From: Prorocentrum cordatum
Taxonomy: Eukaryota; Sar; Dinophyceae; Prorocentrales; Prorocentraceae
Length of the DNA: 47,500 nt
NCBI GenBank assembly: GCA_963575745.1
Contig: CAUYUJ010003938.1
Coordinates: 1 to 47,500 of the forward strand
Direction: 5' to 3'
A program made the position numbers and the translations under genes. The first letter of the stretch is position 1. Every line of letters starts with the position of its first letter. Positions 28,336 through 37,114 of the stretch are shown here, piece after piece. Below the pieces are notes generated by a model. That model was not told the DNA's origin. It saw nothing but the letters and a program-made list of their open reading frames with translations, and did not search any database.

Positions 28336-28645
28336 TTGGTCTCCTCTTGATCATCTCTGACTTCGAGATTATGCTGAGGTCTGGTGGGCTACTTTGATTA
28401 TCTCCCCCTGAACCCCGAACTTTATTATCCCCTAGTGATTATTATCGTGAGCATGGGGTTAGCAATATATAAAGCCGGCGACGCGCATTCCAACAATGTG
28501 GACATTACCTCGCGCCCCTGCTGCGAAGTGCGCTGCAGGAGCGGGGCGGGGCGCGCATCCCGCGTAAAAAAGGGCCGAGGTGCCGTTCCCGCCTCCGCGC
28601 CGCGTTCCTTCCTCTAGAGAATGGAGGAGGAGATGCCGAAAGGAG

Positions 28646-28677
28646 GAGGAGGAGGAGGAGGAGGAGGAGGAGGACGA
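28646..28677. repeat. (GGA)n microsatellite
   Basis: Ten GGA units. The block GAAAGGGCCGAGATGC is repeated twice just after it (28678-28713), echoing AAAAGGGCCGAGGTGCCGTT near 28567-28586. The interval 28500-28890 has no supported gene. Confidence 0.7.
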
Positions 28678-28892
28678 GAGAAAGGGCCGAGATGCGTGAA
28701 AGGGCCGAGATGCCGTTGCCGCCTCCGCGCCGCGCTCCTTCTTCCAGAAAATTGAGCTCCCGCCGGGGCGCGGCGCACCCTTGTCGCAGGCCAGTCCGCC
28801 GACGCGCGAGCGGGCGAAGCTGTGGACCTCTCTTGTCGGCGTCGCGCAGAGCTCGCCCGCGAGCGCGGCGTTCCCGCCCCCACGCGGCGCAT

Positions 28893-29070
28893 ACAGTCGG
28901 GGCCCCGACGAAGGAACCCTTTTCGTTGGGGAGGGGCTCCGCGTTCCTCAAGTGTTCCGCAGCTCGCCTCAGGCTTGCCTTAGGTTCTCGACCGGGAATC
29001 GAAGGTTCACTTATGGAAAATAGGGGCCTCGTTGCTTATTTAGGGTTCCTTGGGTCAACGCCCCGACTGT
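28893..29070. mobile_element. TIR element family F1, copy 2 (178 bp)
   Basis: The same ends, ACAGTCGGGGCC and GGCGTTGA..CCCCGACTGT, and the same length as copy 1. Internal blocks AAGGAACCCTTTTCGTTG, CTCGCCTCAGGCTTGCCTTA and GGCCTCGTTGCTTATTTAG agree with copy 1. The flanks differ completely from copy 1, which fixes the element boundaries. Confidence 0.8.
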
Positions 29071-29273
29071 ATGTTTCGCTCGCCAGTTTTTTTTGGGGGG
29101 GGGCGGCCGCGCGGGGGGGCGACGCGTCGCCTCCGCCCAGGCTCCGCGCGCGCATTGGTTTCGGAAGTGTCGCTCCTGCGCGGGTGGGGGCGCCTGCACT
29201 CGGTCGCCGGAGCGCATGGGGGCGACGGCGGCAGCGGGCGAGCGGGGCGATCTGCCGGCCTCGTCCAAACGCC

Positions 29274-29444
29274 TCGGGGGTGGACAGAACCCCCAACAGT
29301 GACACGTCGATTAGGGAATTGTCCGTTTTCGGTTCTCGAGATGGCGCCGTGGCCGTTATTTTCCAGGCTTGCGCCCGCCAGGTTTGGGCCTCAGGTCGTT
29401 TTCATTAAACCACGTTTTACTAAAGGGGGGTCTGTCCATCCCTG
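29274..29444. mobile_element. TIR element family F3, copy 1 (171 bp)
   Basis: TCGGGGGTGGACAGAACCC is matched in inverse by GGGGGGTCTGTCCATCCCTG. It is bordered by the 6-bp duplication AACGCC at 29268-29273 and 29445-29450. The second copy is at 31994-32167. Internal words GTGACACGTCGATTAGGGAA and TTAAACCACGTTTTACTAAA are conserved between the copies. Confidence 0.75.
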
Positions 29445-29446
29445 AA

Positions 29447-29625
29447 CGCCGCGCGGCTTGCGAGTGAAAGTGGCAGTGCTGCGTCACCGCGGCGCATGTG
29501 TCGTCTTTCCTCCGCCGCGCCCGTCGGAGGTGTTGCTGCTCCCGCCCCTGCGCGGCCCGCGTAGCTTTCCTTTTCGCCAAGTCGTCGGAAGCGGGACCGC
29601 GCGCGAACGTTTGCCGCATGTGGGT
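29447..29625. repeat. Dispersed repeat R1, copy 2
   Basis: This is homologous to 26566-26745 and begins immediately after the F3 element, sharing the GCCGCGCGGCTTGCGAGTGA start and the CGCCAAGTCGTCGGAAGCGG end. The F3 element therefore inserted at the edge of this repeat. Confidence 0.65.
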
Positions 29626-29639
29626 GGGAGCGCGATATA

Positions 29640-29795
29640 TTCTAAGTGTTCTGTGTTCTACCCTTCTCGTATTCTGCTCGACTCTGTATTCATCTATTAA
29701 GCTCTACTCGACCGTACGTTGCTATACTCTGCTTTACTCGGCCCTACGGTGCACTGGTCTACCCTGATCTACTTGACTCTACGCTACTTTACTCA
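29640..29795. repeat. Degenerate TCTACTCG-type short repeat
   Basis: CTCTACTCGACC, CTATACTCTGC, CTTTACTCGGCCC and TCTACTTGACTC words recur every 10-20 bp. No coding signal. Confidence 0.7.
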
Positions 29796-29799
29796 TGAG

Positions 29800-30150
29800 T
29801 TTGACGATTGTTGGGACGCCATTAGGATAGCCTCAGGCTGCCACTGGAACAGCAGAGAAAGCCAGGCGTATACAGAGCAAGCCATGCGGATAGCAGAGGA
29901 AACCATGTGGATAAGAAGAAGCCAAGTAGATAGTGTTGACGATTGTCTGACCAATGTTGGGACGCCATTGGAATAGCCAGAGAAATCTGCTGGAATAGCA
30001 GATGACGCCACGCGGGTACAGAGAAGGCCGTGTGGATAGCAGAGGAAACGATGCGCGGATGCAGAGGAAGCCGTGCGGATCGGGATTGCAGAGGAATGCA
30101 TGCGGATACAGAGGAAGCCATGCGGATAGTCTTACGATTGCAGGGGCAAT
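29800..30150. repeat. Minisatellite, AGCAGAGGAARCCATGCGGAT unit of about 20 bp, with a longer duplication
   Basis: About a dozen variants of GCAGAGGAAGCCATGCGGAT. The longer block GACGATTGTTGGGACGCCAT plus TAGGATAGCC at 29802-29832 recurs with an insertion at 29938-29982, so a higher-order unit of about 140 bp exists. Confidence 0.8.
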
Positions 30151-30380
30151 GCTAGGGTGAGCAGTGGGCCAGTTCTCTATTCCAGTGGGCGAGGACTCCT
30201 ACAGCCGAGCCTGTTTGGAGAGTGAGCGGGCCCCCACGAAAAAGAGGTCAGGCTGCACCAGCCAGCAAAGTCAGGCGATCTCAGAGGGGGGGTGAGTATG
30301 AACAGACAGAGCGAGAGACTGCCACAGTGATCTCGACAGACGCCGCGCGCTGGATGAGACGGAGAGCAGCGCGCCCGAGG

Positions 30381-30455
30381 CTGCATGCCGAGCAGGCCTC
30401 GAAGGAGACCTCGTCGCTCCGCCGGGAGCTCGAGTCGGCGAGGGACGGGGCGCGG
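30381..30455 (+). CDS. Candidate coiled-coil exon near 30396
   Basis: Within a 168-aa open frame the stretch LHAEQASKETSSLRRELESA followed by RDGAR is coiled-coil-like. An acceptor at GCCGAGCAG|GCC (exon from 30396) keeps phase 0. There is no clear GT donor; GCGCGG|GCAGCG at 30455 would be a GC donor. The same frame later contains an acidic run (GGEEDDEDAGAEEEEEEE near 30594-30647) from a GGA tract. Confidence 0.35.
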
Positions 30456-30824
30456 GCAGCGCCCGGGCCTCAGCCTTCCGGCCAGGGGTGGCGGCCGACT
30501 GCAAGCCCGGCCCCGCTCCGGCCGGACGGCCGGTGCTCGGCCCGGGCCCGCCGGGTGCCCCGTGGTGTGGTCAGTGTGTGGGGAGGCGCGGGGGGAGAGG
30601 AAGACGACGAGGATGCGGGGGCGGAGGAGGAGGAGGAGGAGGAGGTTCGGCACTCCGCCTCAGCGGTGAGGCCGCCACTGCACATCCCTCCAATCGGCAA
30701 CCGCTGCACGGGTGACGCAGACGCTTGAGGGACGGAACGTGTTTCTGAAGCGCAGAGGGTCACACCCACCCATCGCTTGTGTGCTCTTCCAGGCCGTCCG
30801 TCCTTCATGATTGCCGATTTGACC

Positions 30825-30890
30825 CGAATTGCCCTCGCCAGGCCATGGGGCCCTCGCCAGGCCCTCGCCAGGCCATGGGGCTGCCGAAAA
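30825..30890. repeat. Short tandem repeat CCCTCGCCAGGCCATGGGG
   Basis: Three partial copies of CCCTCGCCAGGCCATGGGG in tandem. Neighbouring 30690-31330 shows no supported gene. Confidence 0.7.
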
Positions 30891-31337
30891 ATGGCTCGGG
30901 ACGAAAAGTTGGCCCCGGGGAAAGGATCGGGACTTCCGGGGACCCCGAATAGAAGTAATGCAAGACATCGGATGTCTGGGACCCAGAGTCTGGGACTCTG
31001 TCTGTTGACCGTGTTACTTCGTTTCAAATCGGTGCTTTGAAGAGCAGCGTCGCTATCCAAAGCTCCAAAATCAGCGTCCAAAGACTTGCACCCTCGACGG
31101 CGCCGAAGGCGCACCGCGGATCGCAGGTCCCTCGACGAGTGACTCGGTAGTCCAGATGACCGATCGGGGGTCCGATGAGATACGGTGGGGGCGTTGGTTA
31201 AGGAATGCGCCAAGGATGCTGCAGACTCTGGAGGGTTCCTTCTCTGATGAGGGCGGCGGTGATATCCATGGCCAAGCCTCGAATGGAGTTCCACCGGCCT
31301 CCAGACCATGGATTCCTTATCTAGGGGAACGAAAAGT

Positions 31338-31504
31338 GACATAAACATAAAAACTCTGAGGTCCGCGCGGATTTCTTGGATCCGCGCTGGACCCCCCTCC
31401 CTGGCGCGCGGAGCGCGCCAGGGGCGGCGCCGGAGGCGCCGCCAGGGGGCCCCAGCGCCGATCCGAGAAATCCGCGCGGACCCCCGAGTTTTTATGTTTA
31501 TGTC
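31338..31504. mobile_element. Cloverleaf foldback element family F4, copy 1 (167 bp)
   Basis: The ends GACATAAACATAAAAACTC and GAGTTTTTATGTTTATGTC are perfect inverted repeats. The stem continues through GTCCGCGCGGATTTCTTGGA and its inverse for about 60 bp per arm. The loop region holds two independent palindromes, CTGGCGCGC-GGA-GCGCGCCAG and GGCGGCGCC-GGA-GGCGCCGCC. A single strand would fold into a three-way, T-shaped structure. Other copies are at 35298-35465 and 42657-42824. Confidence 0.85.
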
Positions 31505-31754
31505 ATTGTCTGGTCTCCTATTCTCCTCCTCCTTCTCCTCCTTCTCCTCCCAAAATATCGCTTGAAAAAAATCTAAGGCTTCCTTATCCGATGCCCCCGC
31601 CGTATTGGACGCCGCCGGCCCAGCGGATCCGAGCGGGGAGGCGCGGCCGGCCGAGGTCCGAGCGCGCCGAGGAGTGGGCGGCGGAAGCGGCGGGGCGTCC
31701 CTCCGGAGGGCGCCAAAAACGGGGAGACGCTGCGAGGGGCGTTCGCCAGCCTGC

Positions 31755-31860
31755 GCTTCCTCCTTCTCCTCCTCCTCCTCCTCCTCCTCCTCCTCCTCCT
31801 CCTCCTCCTCCTCCTCCTCCTCCTCCTCCTCCTCCTCCTCCTCCTCCTCCTCCTCCTCTC
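31755..31860. repeat. (CTC)n microsatellite
   Basis: About 33 nearly perfect CTC units, giving poly-Glu frames on the minus strand and poly-Pro or poly-Ser on the plus strand. Upstream 31600-31750 is GC-rich and open; KNGETLRGAFASLRFL near 31715 is weakly helix-like but unsupported. Confidence 0.95.
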
Positions 31861-31993
31861 CCCCATCCCCCTCGTCCTTCTTCCCCGCCTTTCCTGATTT
31901 AGCAGGTCCGCGAAGGCGCATACGGTTCGCTCCTAGGTTGTGGGCCGTCCACGAACGAGATCGCAGTTGAGGGCGTCATGTGTGTCAGGTGTA

Positions 31994-32167
31994 TCGGGGG
32001 TGGACAGAAGCCCCAACAGTGACACGTCGATCAGTGAATTGTCCGTTTTCGTCGGTTCTCGAGAGGGCGCCGCGGCCGTGATTTTCCAGGCGTGCGCCCG
32101 CCAGGTTTGGGCCCGAGGTCGTTTTCACTAAACCACGTTTTACTAAATGGGGGTATGTCCATCCCCG
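31994..32167. mobile_element. TIR element family F3, copy 2 (174 bp)
   Basis: TCGGGGGTGGACAGAAGCC at the left and GGGGGTATGTCCATCCCCG at the right pair in inverse. It is about 88 percent identical to 29274-29444 by eye, with a small TCG insertion in the TTTTCGTCGGTTCTCGAG block. The flanks differ from copy 1. Confidence 0.75.
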
Positions 32168-32651
32168 AATGTAGCGGAATACATCGAGATCGGCCGTCTG
32201 ATCCGTATCAGTATTCAAGGAGTCGAGGCGGTAGCTCGCGCAGGAGGGCAATGTATTTGACATTGAGGGATGGGACGATGATGGTTCAAGCCTCATGTCC
32301 AATTGTCTGCGGCAAACGCCGCCACAGGGCCAGTGTAGCATCGAGGCAAGCTCAAACTGTCTTGCTAGCTATGGCTTCAGGATCGCTCTGGCGATCGGCC
32401 TTACGGAGTCCCCGCGGGCCCCAAGTGTGTTATTCGGTTGTCTTGGGTTCGATGCTTATCTCCAGCCCTCCCGGAAGAAGCACGGACGAGCCACATTGTC
32501 TGAGGCTCTGGCACGGCTTTGGGGCCGTCGAAGGGCTGTTTTTGAGGCGGTGTTGAAGGCCCGCCCCCTCTGCTTTCCCCATGGGCGCGCCGCCGAATTG
32601 AGGGGGTGGGGGGCCTCCTCAGCCGCCAGACCGCCGCCGCCTGCCCTCGAG

Positions 32652-32747
32652 GAGGAGAGGCGAGGCCTCCAGGCATCCCTGTCGCGGCTGGAGGCGGACA
32701 AGAGCGTGGTGGAGGAGGAGCCGCTCTGGGGAGCCGAACGCCCCCGA
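32652..32747 (+). CDS. Candidate coiled-coil exon 32652-32747 (32 codons)
   Basis: The acceptor CGCCGCCGCCTGCCCTCGAG is followed by EERRGLQASLSRLEADKSVV, then EEEPLWGAERPR, and the donor CGA|GTGAGG. The length is exactly 96 nt, phase 0-0, with good signals on both sides. Leu occupies heptad positions. It lies between unrelated repeat elements (F3 upstream, F6 starting 50 bp downstream), which makes a chance coiled coil less likely. Confidence 0.55.
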
Positions 32748-32797
32748 GTGAGGTGGCTGTGGGCCCGAGGGCCGCGGTGAGCTCAGGCGTGGGTCGG

Positions 32798-32984
32798 TAT
32801 CGTTTAACCGATCCCCATCCCCATGCCGATCCCCTTCGAGAGCCCCACCAGATAACCACCCCAGTTGGGGAGACACCCCTCGACGCCCAAAGAGAGCGAC
32901 CTCTACCCCCAACTGGGGGGTAGTTAAATCGGCACCAGTGGGGCCCAGGCCACGCCGCTGGGGATGGGGATCGGTCAAACGATA
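32798..32984. mobile_element. TIR element family F6 (187 bp)
   Basis: TATCGTTTAACCGATCCCCA at the left and TGGGGATCGGTCAAACGATA at the right are inverted repeats with one mismatch, extending inward through TCCCCATG. A second, inner inverted pair is ATAACCACCCCAGTTGGGG and CCCCAACTGGGGGGTAGTT. No target duplication is clear. It starts only 50 bp after the exon candidate at 32652-32747. Confidence 0.75.
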
Positions 32985-33097
32985 ATTACTCGGCGGGAAG
33001 CCCCCGGGGAAGTCCGGGCCCGGGGAAGTCGGGGCCCGAGCATCGTCGCGCCGCTCGACGCCTCCCCTTCTGGGCAACGGCCACCCGAGCGGCGCAG

Positions 33098-33138
33098 GAG
33101 AACGTGGGTCGGCTGCGCAGGCGCTCGCGCGCGGGGTC
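33098..33138 (+). CDS. Weak exon candidate near 33098
   Basis: Between GGCGCAG and a strong GTGAGTAGG donor, the sequence reads ENVGRLRRRSRAG. The length of 41 nt is not a multiple of three, unlike the better candidates. It is listed because the donor is one of the best in the window. Confidence 0.2.
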
Positions 33139-33212
33139 GTGAGTAGGCGCCCTCTCCTCCACGCGGCGTGCCACACTGGCGGCCTTCGGGAGCCGCGGCG
33201 TGAGGTCGCTGT

Positions 33213-33365
33213 TTACCAGCCTCGAACATATCCCTATCCCTGAGATTGACACGCCAAAGGGCGATGACAATCTTAGGGGTTCGCCCTCCAAAGGGAATCC
33301 CTACGATTTGCATCGTGATGAGGAGATGCCCAGCACAGGGATAGGGATATGTTCCAGGCTGGTAA
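33213..33365. mobile_element. TIR element family F7 with target duplication (153 bp)
   Basis: TTACCAGCCTCGAACATATC and GATATGTTCCAGGCTGGTAA are inverted repeats, extending through CCTATCCCTG/CAGGGATAGG to about 30 bp per end with one or two mismatches. The 5-bp duplication GCTGT flanks it at 33208-33212 and 33366-33370. No other copy was seen in this window. Confidence 0.85.
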
Positions 33366-33808
33366 GCTGTGCCACGTCGCGCAGGACCCATGCGAGATGG
33401 CACGGCCACCCGGCAGGTCATGGTGGCCCCACCAGGGCCGGCCTGCTGCGAGGAGGGGGGCCGCACCTCCCCACGAAGGGATGGAGGCCGAGCCCTGCCG
33501 GGGGTCGCCGAAGTCGACCATGGCTTCCCTGGAGGGCACGAGTGCCATCTCGCGAGAGACCCGCTTCTTCCCGTCGCTCACTTGACGTTGGCCAGCGTGT
33601 CTGAACACCCCAAAAATACACCGAAAGGTAGAAAAATATTCAAAACATAGTCCCCAGAATATGTTTGGATTAGTTGTTGATTATTTTGGGTGGTATTTTT
33701 TATGTTTCATCGAAAATCCCCCTGTAGGGGGACAGGCCCGAGATCCCCCCCCCTTCTGGGAACGGCCGCCCGCTCTCCGTGCCGCTCCGCCCCTACAGCC
33801 TCGGTGAG

Positions 33809-33859
33809 GAGTTCGCGGAGGAGAAGGAGCGCCTCGAGGCACAGCTCAGGGCGCTCCGC
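33809..33859 (+). CDS. Candidate coiled-coil exon near 33809
   Basis: After CTCGGTGAG the reading is EFAEEKERLEAQLRALR, then VEHEARG. Leu/Phe spacing is coiled-coil-like. A GTGGAG donor at 33860 would give 51 nt, 17 codons, phase 0-0. The alternative acceptor CCCCTACAG at 33798 adds an SLGE-type start in the same reading. The donor is weak, so the 3' edge is uncertain. Confidence 0.4.
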
Positions 33860-33970
33860 GTGGAGCACGAGGCCCGGGGTCCCCGGCCTGCTCGAGTTGC
33901 CCTGCGGCCGGCTGCACGCGGGAGTGACCTTTTGTCAGGGTGACCTTCAGTGTGTCAAGCAGTGGCGAAG

Positions 33971-34172
33971 CGTCCCGGCTCGCCTATAGCCCTACCCAAC
34001 AATGTTCTAAGAACCTTTTGTGGCTTCCACGAAATGTTCTTAGAACCTTTCTGGCGGAGCCTGTTTTGTTTTATCACATCGGGTTTATGTTCTAAGAACA
34101 GCGTTGGTGTTCTTAGAACACGTTTGGGTTCTAAGAACATTTTGTGGTAGGACTATAGGAATGCCGGGACGG
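33971..34172. mobile_element. TIR element family F8 with repeated TTCTAAGAA palindromes (202 bp)
   Basis: The ends CGTCCCGGC and CCTATAG(C/T)CCTACC pair with GGTAGGACTATAGG and GCCGGGACG; the inversion runs about 50 bp including ATGTTCTAAGAACC. The interior contains five copies of the palindrome GTTCTAAGAAC or GTTCTTAGAAC at 15-45 bp spacing. No coding capacity. Confidence 0.7.
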
Positions 34173-34681
34173 TCGGTCCCTGCTCAAGTGTGGGCACACA
34201 GGGGGCCCCAAGATGGCCGAATGCGATGTTGCAGCAGCGGATGGCGCGTTCGGGTTTGCCCCTTCCCAAGTCGCGCACCGAAGGTCAATCTTGCCTGAGG
34301 TCATTCCTGCGTGCAGCCGGTGCGGTCAGGGCCCCCGGAACCGGGGCACTGCTGACCAGGGCATTGGAAATCCGGACTGGAGAGAACGAAGAGCGGAGAA
34401 TGCTTCGACCCTCGGCCCCGGTTTTTCTCGGGCGCGCCAGTGGCCTGGTTTGCCAGTGTCCCCGTTGACGGGGCCCTGATGCGGAAGAGGGAGGGGGCCG
34501 TCAGAGCGGGTGCAGACGCAGTTCGTCATCAAGAGAGGCGTGTGTTCGTGCCTCGCTTGAGCCCTGGCTTCTGCCAGAGGTGTGTCGTCTGCTCTCCCCA
34601 CGAGCTCGCCTGACGGGTTCGCTCGCTGGCTTTCGAGGCGGCTCCCCCTTTTCGAGGAGTATTGGCAGATTTGAGGGGAGC

Positions 34682-34821
34682 ACCTCCTCCTCCTCCTCCT
34701 CCTCCTCCTCCTCCTCCTCCTCCTCCTCCTCCCCCTCCTCCTCCTCATCCTTATCTTCCTCCTTCATTACCACCAACAGCAGCAGCATCAACACCATCAG
34801 CATCAGCATCATCCTCATCAC

Positions 34822-34864
<43 letters not shown>

Positions 34865-34870
34865 AGCAGC
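34682..34870. repeat. Compound (CTC)n, (CAT)n and (CAG)n microsatellite
   Basis: CTC triplets (34684-34750) give way to mixed CAT/CAG/CAA triplets, then a perfect CAT run near 34818-34852 and CAG units to 34870. A second CTC tract follows at 34998-35070. The flanks 34200-34680 and 35070-35290 have no supported gene; 35080-35170 reads VISVDQLLVDPLRVSV after a GGGGCAG acceptor-like site, too weak to call. Confidence 0.9.
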
Positions 34871-35297
34871 ATGCTTGATATTTTCGCTCCTCGGGGGCAA
34901 CGCACGCTCCGTGCCGTGCGACACGAAGATGGTCGGCTCCTGCTTCACCCTTTGAGACATCTTCGGCCGCCGGCGCCGTCCCTGGAACGAACTCCTTCCT
35001 CCTCTTCCTCCTTCTCCTCCTCCTCCTCCTCCTCCTCCTCCTCCTCCTCCTCCTTCTCCTCCTCCTCTTTGCGGGGCAGGTCATTTCTGTGGACCAGTTG
35101 CTCGTGGACCCCCTGAGGGTCTCAGTGCCCCCCGATAGGGGGCATCTGCACGGAGCGCGCCCCCGTCCGGGCGGGCCTGTGGAGGCTCCGTCTCCCAGGA
35201 AGGGCTGCTCGGGCCCCGACGGCATCCGCCTCTCGGTATGGCGCGCTGGCGGCGAGGCCTCGCTCGACGCACTCCTTCGAAGAAGAAGAAGAAGAAA

Positions 35298-35465
35298 CGG
35301 CATGAACATAACCTTTTGGCGCTTCGCGCGGATTTCTTGGATCTGCGCGGGACCCCCTCCCTGGCGCGCGGAGCGCGCCACGGGCGGCGCCAGAGGCGCC
35401 GCTGGGGGGCCCAGGCGCGAATCCAAGGAATCCGCGTGGAGGGCCAAAAGTTTCTGTTCATGCCG
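35298..35465. mobile_element. Cloverleaf foldback element family F4, copy 2 (168 bp)
   Basis: CGGCATGAACATAACC.. pairs with ..CTGTTCATGCCG. The stem passes through CGCGCGGATTTCTTGGAT and ATCCAAGGAATCCGCGTG. Inner palindromes are CTGGCGCGC-GGA-GCGCGCCA and GGCGGCGCC-AGA-GGCGCCGC, in the same order as copy 1. It is more diverged than copies 1 and 3. Confidence 0.8.
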
Positions 35466-36110
35466 TGTTTTCTTCTTCCATTCCTGCCGCCGCTCGACCT
35501 CTCGGATCGTGGCCTGCGCGGGGAGGGGGCCGTGCTGCGCACTGTCGCGTCCGCGCGCTGTGGCGCGCGACCACGGCCCCGCCCGCAGCCGCGCGGCACC
35601 AGCGACTTCAGCCTCGGCTCCCAGGGCTGGCCGGGGACGGGGTGGGGCCTCCTCCCCAGGAGCGTGTTTCTTTATTGCTTGGGGCATAGTGGGCATGGTA
35701 GCCCCCGGCCCCCCCTCCCCCACCCCACTATAACGTGACGCCCCTGCCCCCCCGCCCAGTGCGCTTCGGGCACTCCCGCCGTGCGCATCGGGCACACGGC
35801 GGGGGGGAGGCGTCACGTTCCCCCCTTCCCCTGGCCCCCCCCCGCCCCACCCTAAAACCCATTACCGAAAATACGCTCCAGGCCCCCCTGTCCTACTCCT
35901 CTGAATTAGGGCCGGTCATTCCCACGCCTGCCGTGCGGTATAACGGGGTGCGGTGCCGATGTTGAAAATGGCGATGTTATCTACGATAGCCGCAGGTGCG
36001 TTGCATCCCCATTTCAGCAACGTTGACTTTGCGCGGACCGCCTCAAGCAACGTCAGAGCTCTTGATTCCAACTTCCCCAGACGACCGCAGGCTTGTTTTG
36101 CACAGTAACA
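35466..36110. other. No gene seen
   Basis: GC-rich and C-tract-rich sequence. Bases 35752-35818 form an imperfect inverted repeat (GTGCGCTTCGGGCACTC/GCATCGGGCACACGGCGGG region, with ACGTGACGCC and GGCGTCACGT at 35734-35743 and 35808-35817), perhaps another small foldback element. No protein is supported. Confidence 0.4.
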
Positions 36111-36119
36111 CTACATCTG

Positions 36120-36350
36120 TTCCCGGACGCCCGATCACCAAGCACGAAATTTCGGAAATTCCGAATCACGAAAAGCGTAATTCCGAATTTCCGTATCGCC
36201 CTAAAGGTAGTTCCGGAAATTCCAAAATTTAGAAATAGTATTGTTTCAACACAAGCCATACTTCCGGAAATTCCGAAACGACGTTCCGGAAATTCTGGAA
36301 TCACAAAAATCAATTCCAGAAATTCCGGAATTTCCGGAATCGCGTGCTTG
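36120..36350. repeat. Palindromic minisatellite, TTCCGGAAATTCC words
   Basis: Around a dozen variants of TTCCGGAAATTCCGGAA, such as TTTCGGAAATTCCGAA, GTTCCGGAAATTCC, TTCCAGAAATTCCGGAA, at 10-30 bp spacing. TTCCGGAA and GGAATTTCC make each unit self-complementary. Bases 36360-36730 follow with a 91-aa open frame (EEAMGVEVELEDEAGY then a hydrophobic WLRVWIAVLTVPAWRLF end) that is not recognised. Confidence 0.8.
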
Positions 36351-36943
36351 GCGTCATGGATGTTGCATGAACAAGTGGATGAGCTTGCCGCTAACGCCGC
36401 CAAGGACCACCCCCTCCCGACCTTTGTAGTCGGAAAGCCAGGGACCGATTTTCTGTGACCACCGTGTTGCATCAAGCGTTCGTTAAGATCCTCGAGAAGC
36501 GTGCCCCATCGGTCCGCGTGGTTCTCGGATTCCCAGCTCGCTCGTCTCGCTCGTTTGACGTCCTCCGACCTTCTCCCGCCTCCCCCTCCTCCCCCTCCTT
36601 CCCCGATTGGGAGGAAGCGATGGGTGTCGAGGTCGAGCTCGAAGATGAAGCTGGCTATAGCCCTTTTCGGATTTGGCTTAGAGTTTGGATAGCCGTTTTA
36701 ACCGTTCCAGCCTGGCGACTATTTAGATAATGTCCCGTCCCGTGCCCGTGGCAAGAAGCGTGCCGTCTCCGTCTCGGTTTGTTCAGTGCCGACTATGTTT
36801 CAGAGTCCAGCCGAGGGGGAGATCCGTCGTGCTATTTTCCAGTATGGCTGTGCAGGCCCAGCGAGCCTACACAAATCACCCCTAAAGTGCAGGGGCATCA
36901 CCAGCACCATCACAATCACCATCACCCCCCCGGGGGAGGAGGG

Positions 36944-37095
36944 GGAGGCCTTCTCAGAAGGCGGCGGGGCTCCTCACAACACCCCCGGCCTTCTGAGAAA
37001 CCCTCTGTGGCGTCCGAGAATGCTGAGGAAGCTTCTCCCAAGGCCAGGGGCCTTCTGAACCTTCTGAGCAGGCCCGCCCCCTCTGCCTTCCCCCC
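36944..37095. mobile_element. TIR element family F10, copy 3 (ends approximate)
   Basis: GGCCTTCTCAGAAGGCGGCG, GGCCTTCTGAGAAACC and GGGGCCTTCTGAACCTTCTG carry the same palindromic words as the copies at 18.9 and 19.7 kb. The left boundary follows a GGAGGGGGAG run and the right a CCCCTCTGCCTTCCCCCC run, which are complementary. Confidence 0.5.
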
Positions 37096-37114
37096 TTGTG
37101 GGCGCCGCCGGACC

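Larger units (their letters stand above)
27140..28440. repeat. Diverged long tandem repeat with CTGAACTT..TTATC blocks
   Basis: The block GAACTT(G/T)..TTTATC, usually followed by GATTATCCA, recurs near 27148, 27445, 27754, 28012 and 28416. Between the middle copies, the pieces TTCATAAAGCG(C/T)TTGTAA and AATACA(T/C)TTGAAT are shared at 27478-27517 and 27835-27875. This suggests old units of roughly 260-400 bp. The sequence is AT-rich against the rest of the window. Confidence 0.6.
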
